From Atopobiaceae bacterium (GTDB taxonomy: Bacteria; Actinomycetota; Coriobacteriia; Coriobacteriales; Atopobiaceae): a DNA stretch of 64,000 nt. The position numbers were made by a program, and so were the translations under genes. Positions within the stretch are counted from its first letter, which is position 1. Every line of letters starts with the position of its first letter. The notes beneath the pieces are model-generated. The model was not told the origin of the DNA and did no database searches. It saw only the letters and a list, made by a program, of their open reading frames with translations. The stretch lies in assembly GCA_030525685.1 (NCBI GenBank), contig JAUNEG010000002.1:64170-128169 (forward strand), given 5' to 3'. Of this stretch, positions 59,300 to 64,000 are shown in pieces.

Positions 59300-60252
59300 G
59301 GCTGCGCCGTGACAGGGGGGGCCGCGACGTCGAGAAGGGCGGGGAGGGGCTCGATCGCCAGATCGAGCTTCTCGAGGGTCGTCGCGCCTCGAAGGAGGAG
59401 GCCCGCGCCGCCGGCGGCCTCCGCGGCCAGAAGGCGCGCAGCGCGACCGAGAAGCTCCTGACGCGGACTACCTCGGGTGCGATCTACGCCATCGTCACAC
59501 TCGCCTGCATCTTCGCGGGACCCCTCACCACCACCGTGCTCGTCGTCGCTGAGGCATGGCTCTGCTGCTCCGAGTTCTTCAGGATCTGCCGCATGGGCGG
59601 CCGCATGCCCAACGAGACGCTCGGGCTCGCCGCGGCGCTGCTCTTCCCGGTTGCCGCGTACCTGCACGGCCTGCTCGCCTGCGCGCTGCTCCTGCTCGGG
59701 CTGCTCATGGTCTGCGCCTGCTGGTACGTCTTCACGCCGCGCGCGAGCATCGCCGACGTCGCCGTGACCGCCCTCGGCCCCATATACACCTCGTTCGCCT
59801 TCGTGAGCATCATCCTCATCAGGCGCCATGACGTCGGTTTCACAGGCGCGGTGCTGACGCTCGGAATCATGTTCTCGATATGGGCCAACGACGCGTTCGC
59901 CTACTTCGTCGGCTCGGCTATCGGCTCACACAAGCTCGCGCCCCGCATCTCTCCCAGCAAGAGCGTCGAGGGCTTCGTGGGCGGCCTTCTGGGGTCGGTC
60001 CTCGTATGGGTCCTCATCTCCGTGTTCGACCTCGCGCCCATCTCGCTCGGGTGGGCCGTCGTCATGGGCCTGCTCGTCGGCATCGCCGCAGTCATCGGCG
60101 ACCTCTTCGAGTCGCGGCTCAAGCGAGGGGTCGGCGTCAAGGACTCCGGCAACGTCCTGCCCGGGCACGGGGGGCTGCTGGACCGCTCGGATTCCATGCT
60201 CTTTGGCGGCACCATGGCCCTCTTCCTGCTGCTCTTTGGAGGCATCCTGTGA
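59296..60252 (+). CDS. cdsA: phosphatidate cytidylyltransferase
   Basis: 318 residues from GTG at 59296, overlapping uppS by 4 bp. About 55 charged residues come first, then about eight membrane helices. The signature is near the C-terminus: SRLKRGVGVKDSGNVLPGHG followed by GLLDRSDS. It activates phosphatidic acid as CDP-diacylglycerol. SPSKSVEGFVGG in the middle is also typical. The hydrophilic N-terminal extension is longer than in E. coli CdsA. Confidence 0.94.
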   Translation: MRLRRDRGGRDVEKGGEGLDRQIELLEGRRASKEEARAAGGLRGQKARSATEKLLTRTTSGAIYAIVTLACIFAGPLTTTVLVVAEAWLCCSEFFRICRMGGRMPNETLGLAAALLFPVAAYLHGLLACALLLLGLLMVCACWYVFTPRASIADVAVTALGPIYTSFAFVSIILIRRHDVGFTGAVLTLGIMFSIWANDAFAYFVGSAIGSHKLAPRISPSKSVEGFVGGLLGSVLVWVLISVFDLAPISLGWAVVMGLLVGIAAVIGDLFESRLKRGVGVKDSGNVLPGHGGLLDRSDSMLFGGTMALFLLLFGGIL

Positions 60253-61436
60253 CAGAGACGGCTCGGCCCGAGAAGGGCGCGCGCCTGCGCGTGGCCGTTC
60301 TCGGCTGCTCTGGTTCCATCGGCACGCAGACGCTCGACGTCTGCCGGCGCCACCGCGACCGCGTGGAGGTAGTTGCCCTCTCCGTGGCGAGCTCGACCCA
60401 GGTGCTCGTGGCCGCCGCGCGCGAGTTCTCCGTGCGCCACGTGGCCGTGGCGTCTCCCGAGCACGCCACGGACCCCTGCCTCTCCGAGCTCCCGGACGGC
60501 TGCGAGCTCGGCTGCGGCGCGGAAGCGGTCACCGGGCTCGCCACGCTCCCCGGGGTCGACGTCGTCGTCAACGCGATCGTCGGGTTCGCCGGCGTGCACG
60601 CCGGCTACGAGGCGCTGCGCTCCGGCAAGACCCTCGCCTATGCCAGCAAGGAGTCGATCGTGTGCGGCGGCGACCTGCTCATGCCGCTCGTCAGGCCGGG
60701 CCGCCTCGTCCCGGTAGACTCTGAGCACAGTGCCATTTTCCAGTGCCTGGTGGGGGAGCGCTATGAGGACGTCGCACGGCTCTGGCTCACGTGCTCCGGA
60801 GGCCCGTTCTGGGGGCGCTCGCGCGAGGAGCTCTCGCGCGTCACCGCCGCGGAGGCGCTCGCGCACCCCACCTGGACCATGGGCCCGAAGATCACCATCG
60901 ACTGCGCCACGCTCATGAACAAGGGGCTCGAGGCGATCGAGGCGCACCACCTGTTCGACGTTCCCATGGACGACGTGAGCGTCCTCGTCCACCGGCAGAG
61001 CAAGGTCCACTCGATGGTCGAGTTCATCGACGGGACGACGAAGGCACAGCTCGGCGCATCGGACATGCGAGCTCCCATCCAGTACGCACTCAGCTGCCCC
61101 GGGCGCTGGGAGGCTTCCGCGGACCGCGTCGACTGGCGGGCATGCGAGCCCCTCACCTTCGAGGCGCCGGACACCACGACGTTCGGCTGCCTCGAGCTCG
61201 CCTATGCCGCCGGACGCGCCGGGGGCACGCTCCCGTGCGCCATGAACGCGGCGAACGAGGTCGCAAACGCCGGGTTCCGCCAGGGTCTGTGTGGATTCCT
61301 TGACATCGAGCGCATCGTCTCGCGCGTCATGGACGAGACGAGCGTCGAGCGGGTAGAAAGTCTCCGACAGCTTGACGAGGTCGACGCGCGCGCGAGAGAG
61401 CGGGCATCGGCCGTTCTCTCGGAGGTTGCCCGGTGA
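60249..61436 (+). CDS. dxr: 1-deoxy-D-xylulose 5-phosphate reductoisomerase
   Basis: 395 residues. NADPH-binding VAVLGCSGSIGTQTLDVC (usual GSTGSIG has become GCSGSIG), AYASKESIVCGG (usual NKES here SKES), PVDSEHSAIFQCL with metal-binding D and E, and LTCSGGPFWG with GPKITIDCATLMNKGLEAIE and HRQSKVHSMVEF. It makes MEP, the first committed isoprenoid intermediate. GTG start overlaps cdsA by ATGA-like 4 bp; the stop overlaps rseP. Confidence 0.95.
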   Translation: MTETARPEKGARLRVAVLGCSGSIGTQTLDVCRRHRDRVEVVALSVASSTQVLVAAAREFSVRHVAVASPEHATDPCLSELPDGCELGCGAEAVTGLATLPGVDVVVNAIVGFAGVHAGYEALRSGKTLAYASKESIVCGGDLLMPLVRPGRLVPVDSEHSAIFQCLVGERYEDVARLWLTCSGGPFWGRSREELSRVTAAEALAHPTWTMGPKITIDCATLMNKGLEAIEAHHLFDVPMDDVSVLVHRQSKVHSMVEFIDGTTKAQLGASDMRAPIQYALSCPGRWEASADRVDWRACEPLTFEAPDTTTFGCLELAYAAGRAGGTLPCAMNAANEVANAGFRQGLCGFLDIERIVSRVMDETSVERVESLRQLDEVDARARERASAVLSEVAR

Positions 61437-62818
61437 GTGATGTCCTCGGCGTCGTATGGGCCGTGTTCTGGGGCGTTCTCGTCCTCTCCCTGCTCGTCTT
61501 CGTCCACGAGGGGGGCCACTACCTGGCCGCGCGCGCCTTTCGCGTGAGGGCCACCGAGCTCTTCCTCGGCTTTCCGAGCCGACTCAAGCTCTCCTTCAAG
61601 AGCCGCAAGGTCGGCACCGAGTTCGGCGTGACGCCCGTCCTTCTCGGCGGCTACACGCGCATCTGCGGAATGGAGGGGACGGCCGACGAGCTGCTGGCGC
61701 CCGCGCTTGACCTCGTCACGCGACGGGGTCGCGTGTCTGCCCAGGAGGTCGCCGACGAGCTCGGCTGCGACATCGACCGCGCATACGACCTTCTCGAGAC
61801 CCTCTCCGACTGCGCGAGCGTCAGGCCCTGCCACGACCTCGAGAAGGGCGAGAGGCCTGACCAGAAGACCTGTCCCCCCTCCTACGAGAGCGTCGCGCGC
61901 GACGCGTGCCTTCTCACGGAATATGACGTCGGGCACGACCTCGACGCGAAGGGGTCGTCGGCGGCCGGCGAGCCCCGCGAGACCGGCCTGTCACCCGAGG
62001 AGTTCCTCGCACGCGAGCGGTCGCACACCTATCAGGGCGTCGGATACCTCAAGCGCGTCGCCATGCTCGCGGCCGGCCCCGTGGTTAACATCCTGCTCGC
62101 CTTTGCGATCATCACCTGCGCGCTCATGGCGAGGGGGGTCGACCACGTCTCGAACACCAACGTCCTCGGCGGCGTCGAGGAGGGCTCGCCCGCGGCTGCG
62201 GCGGGGCTCGAGGCGGGTGACGCCGTCACCGCCGTCGACGGCGTGACGACCGGCACCTGGGAGGACGTTGTCGCTGCGCTCGGGCCGCTGATTGAGGCCG
62301 GGGAGGACTTCACCCTTACCTACGAGCGCGACGGCGCTTCGCGCACGGTCGACGTCGAGCTTCCGGACGACGGCTCGGCCGAGGCCGTCGGCGTGATCGC
62401 GACCGTCGAGACCTATCACCCCACGCTCGGGGAGGCGGCCTCGATGACGCTCGACTACGTCGGCATGGTGGCTGGCTACGTCGCCCAGCTCATCAACCCC
62501 AACCACACCATGGAGGTGCTCGACCAGTCATCCTCCGTGGTCGGGATAGCCGTCATGACGGGCGAGGCCGCCTCGTCCGGTGCCTTCGACCTCGCCGTCG
62601 TCGTTGCCGCCATCTCGGTCTCGCTCGGCTTCATGAACCTCCTTCCCATCCCGCCCTTCGACGGTGGCAAGATCTTGATCGAGACGATCCAGCTCGTCAT
62701 CCGCAGGCCGCTTCCCCAGCGCGTGGTGGCGGCGCTGAACCTCGTCGGCCTCGCCTTCGTGATCTTCGTGTTCCTGTTCGTCTTGAGAAACGACGTTCTC
62801 CGGCTGTTCGTCGGATAG
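61433..62818 (+). CDS. rseP: site-2 intramembrane zinc metalloprotease (RseP family) with an inserted domain
   Basis: 461 residues. HEGGH at 25-29 in the first helix, PDZ domain at about 240-325 (EEGSPAAAAGLEAGDAVTAVDG), and the second active-site motif NLLPIPPFDGG with D410. It cleaves transmembrane segments of regulators or signal peptides. Between GGYTRICGMEGT (about 72-83) and the second helix (about 205, RVAMLAAGPVVNILLA) lie about 120 residues absent from standard RseP. They begin with a winged-helix-like stretch (GRVSAQEVADELGCDIDRAY, LLETLSD) and continue with a charged linker holding a few cysteines. GTG start overlaps dxr. Confidence 0.92.
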   Translation: MSDVLGVVWAVFWGVLVLSLLVFVHEGGHYLAARAFRVRATELFLGFPSRLKLSFKSRKVGTEFGVTPVLLGGYTRICGMEGTADELLAPALDLVTRRGRVSAQEVADELGCDIDRAYDLLETLSDCASVRPCHDLEKGERPDQKTCPPSYESVARDACLLTEYDVGHDLDAKGSSAAGEPRETGLSPEEFLARERSHTYQGVGYLKRVAMLAAGPVVNILLAFAIITCALMARGVDHVSNTNVLGGVEEGSPAAAAGLEAGDAVTAVDGVTTGTWEDVVAALGPLIEAGEDFTLTYERDGASRTVDVELPDDGSAEAVGVIATVETYHPTLGEAASMTLDYVGMVAGYVAQLINPNHTMEVLDQSSSVVGIAVMTGEAASSGAFDLAVVVAAISVSLGFMNLLPIPPFDGGKILIETIQLVIRRPLPQRVVAALNLVGLAFVIFVFLFVLRNDVLRLFVG

Positions 62819-62826
62819 GAGGGGCC

Positions 62827-63906
62827 ATGGGTGCCGGGAAGAAGCCTGCCGCCCGCAACAGGACGCGTCCCGTCAGCGTCGGCGGCGTGACCGTGGGCGG
62901 CGGCGCGCCCGTTTCCGTCCAGTCCATGTGCACGACTGACACCGCCGACGCCGATGCCACGCTCGCGCAGATCGCTCGCCTCGCCGACGCGGGCTGCGAG
63001 ATCATCCGCGTGGCCATCCCGAGCGCTGCCGCGCTCGACGGCTTCGCGGAGGTCTGCGCCCGGTCCCCGCTGCCCGTCGTCTCCGACATCCACTTCGACC
63101 ACAGCCTCGCGATCGAGGCCTGCCGCCGCGGTGCGTCCGCGCTCCGCGTCAACCCCGGCAACATCGGCAGCTGGGGCCGCGTCGACGCCGTCATCGACGC
63201 GGCAGGGGAGGCGGGCATCCCCATCCGCATCGGTGTGAACGCCGGGTCCCTCGACCCCGCCTTCGCCGAGCGCGAGGACCTCTCCCACGTCGAGAAGCTC
63301 GTCGGGTCCGCCACCTCGTTCGTCGATCACTTTCGCGAGCGCGGCTTCGCCGACATCGTCCTCTCGGCGAAGGCCCATGGCGTGCCCACGACCGTGGAGG
63401 TGAACCGAGCCCTCTCGCGCGGGCTTCCGGACGTCCCGCTTCACATCGGCGTGACCGAGGCGGGCACCCTGCGCCAGGGCACCGTCAAGAATGCCGCTGC
63501 CGTCGGCGCCCTGCTCATGGAGGGCGTCGGAGACACGATCCGCCTCTCCCTCACGGCCGACCCCGTCGAGGAGGTCAACGTCGCCTGGGACCTGCTCTCC
63601 GCCGTCGGCATGCGGCGCCTTCGACCCGAGCTCGTGAGCTGCCCCACCTGCGGTCGCTGCCAGTGGGACCTGATGGGCGTCGCAAACGAGGTCGAGCGTC
63701 GCCTCGCCGCTGTGCGCGCGCCGATCACCGTCGCCGTCATGGGCTGCGTGGTGAACGGCCCCGGAGAGGCCAAGGGCGCCGACATCGGACTCGCGGGCGG
63801 CCGCGGCAAGGCCGTCCTCTTCGCCTCGGGCGAGAAGATCCGCACCGTCGACGAGGTCGACGCCGTCGACGAGCTCTTCGCCGAGATCGAGCGTCGCTTC
63901 GCCTAG
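62827..63906 (+). CDS. ispG: 4-hydroxy-3-methylbut-2-enyl diphosphate synthase
   Basis: 359 residues. It reduces MEcPP to HMBPP with a [4Fe-4S] cluster. N-terminal barrel: GAPVSVQSMCTTDTADADAT, VSDIHFDHSLA, ALRVNPGNIG, RIGVNAGSL. C-terminal cluster region: LVSCPTCGRCQWDL and MGCVVNGPGEAKGADIGLAG with the glutamate ligand. ATG at 62827 follows GGAGGGG, 8 bp after rseP. It completes a run with dxr of MEP-pathway genes. Confidence 0.96.
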   Translation: MGAGKKPAARNRTRPVSVGGVTVGGGAPVSVQSMCTTDTADADATLAQIARLADAGCEIIRVAIPSAAALDGFAEVCARSPLPVVSDIHFDHSLAIEACRRGASALRVNPGNIGSWGRVDAVIDAAGEAGIPIRIGVNAGSLDPAFAEREDLSHVEKLVGSATSFVDHFRERGFADIVLSAKAHGVPTTVEVNRALSRGLPDVPLHIGVTEAGTLRQGTVKNAAAVGALLMEGVGDTIRLSLTADPVEEVNVAWDLLSAVGMRRLRPELVSCPTCGRCQWDLMGVANEVERRLAAVRAPITVAVMGCVVNGPGEAKGADIGLAGGRGKAVLFASGEKIRTVDEVDAVDELFAEIERRFA

Positions 63907-64000
63907 ATCGTCCGGCCCCGCGCCGGCCCGGGCAACCCCCGGCGCTCAGACAGCTTCGCGCAAAGGACGCGCCTGCAGAACTCGCGGCGGGAGTTGCCCG
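63907..64000. other. right-edge non-coding sequence
   Basis: 94 bp after ispG. It holds a GC hairpin (GCGCCGG near 63921 with CCGGCGC near 63942, no T tract) and a small AACTC/GAGTT stem near 63980-63996. This could be the end of the ispG unit plus the leader of the next gene; nothing more can be supported. Confidence 0.3.

Overview
The window is a dense, GC-rich chromosomal segment (about two thirds G+C) with no rRNA, prophage or plasmid genes and one tRNA. Its gene content points to an actinobacterium of the class Coriobacteriia, probably in the Olsenella/Atopobium/Collinsella area. The pointers are a rod-shape mre-PBP2-RodA cluster, pyruvate phosphate dikinase, DUF6273 and DUF697 proteins, a TIGR03960/TIGR03936-type pair before rplU, and the frr-uppS-cdsA-dxr-rseP-ispG order. 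The class assignment is inference from sequence style and gene order; no search was run.

Layout. 1-49 (-): the first 16 codons of a probable PTS sugar permease. 241-9757 (-): an aromatic amino acid operon reading aroF-tyrA-aroB-[insert]-aroA-aroC-pheA-aroE/K, with junctions of 0-2 bp or overlaps except at the insert and before pheA. The insert (about 5266-6776) carries a solitary gene with a Vsr/DUF559-like nuclease fold and two 123-bp direct repeats, each a nested palindrome of GGTATGCGCA units. A 21-bp near-identical direct repeat bounds it. 9839-9959 (-): tRNA-Arg(CCG) and its terminator. 10102-16159 (+): a CtpE-like P-type ATPase overlapping aconitase, then a membrane zinc-ribbon protein. 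16278-24042 (+): cyclophilin, a membrane TPR protein and the cell-elongation genes mreB, mreC, mreD, PBP2 and rodA. 24065-27647 (+): a DUF697-like protein and the radical SAM/DUF2344 pair. 27796-34019 (+): rplU-rpmA, then obgE-proB-proA-nadD-yqeK-rsfS. 34073-35341 (+): dinB with a leaderless-type promoter, convergent with a two-component system (35344-37248, -).

37479-39986 (+): rpsP-khpA-rimM-trmD-lepB. 40013-46430 (+): glyQ-glyS, a half-length PPDK regulatory protein ending at a terminator, and ppdK. 46508-48532 (+): dgt and a DUF6273 protein. 48641-48985 (+): rplS as its own transcription unit. 49049-55199 (+): rnhB, yraN, comM, dprA, trmFO and a tyrosine recombinase. 55406-57080 (+): rpsB-tsf. 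57244-63906 (+): pyrH-frr-uppS-cdsA-dxr-rseP-ispG, joining translation, lipid-carrier, phospholipid and isoprenoid synthesis to an intramembrane protease.

Most of the window is conserved housekeeping. The least ordinary parts are the nuclease/palindrome island inside the aro operon, the aroE-aroK fusion, the truncated PPDK regulator, the domain inserted in the site-2 protease, and an operator-like palindrome pair before the recombination genes.
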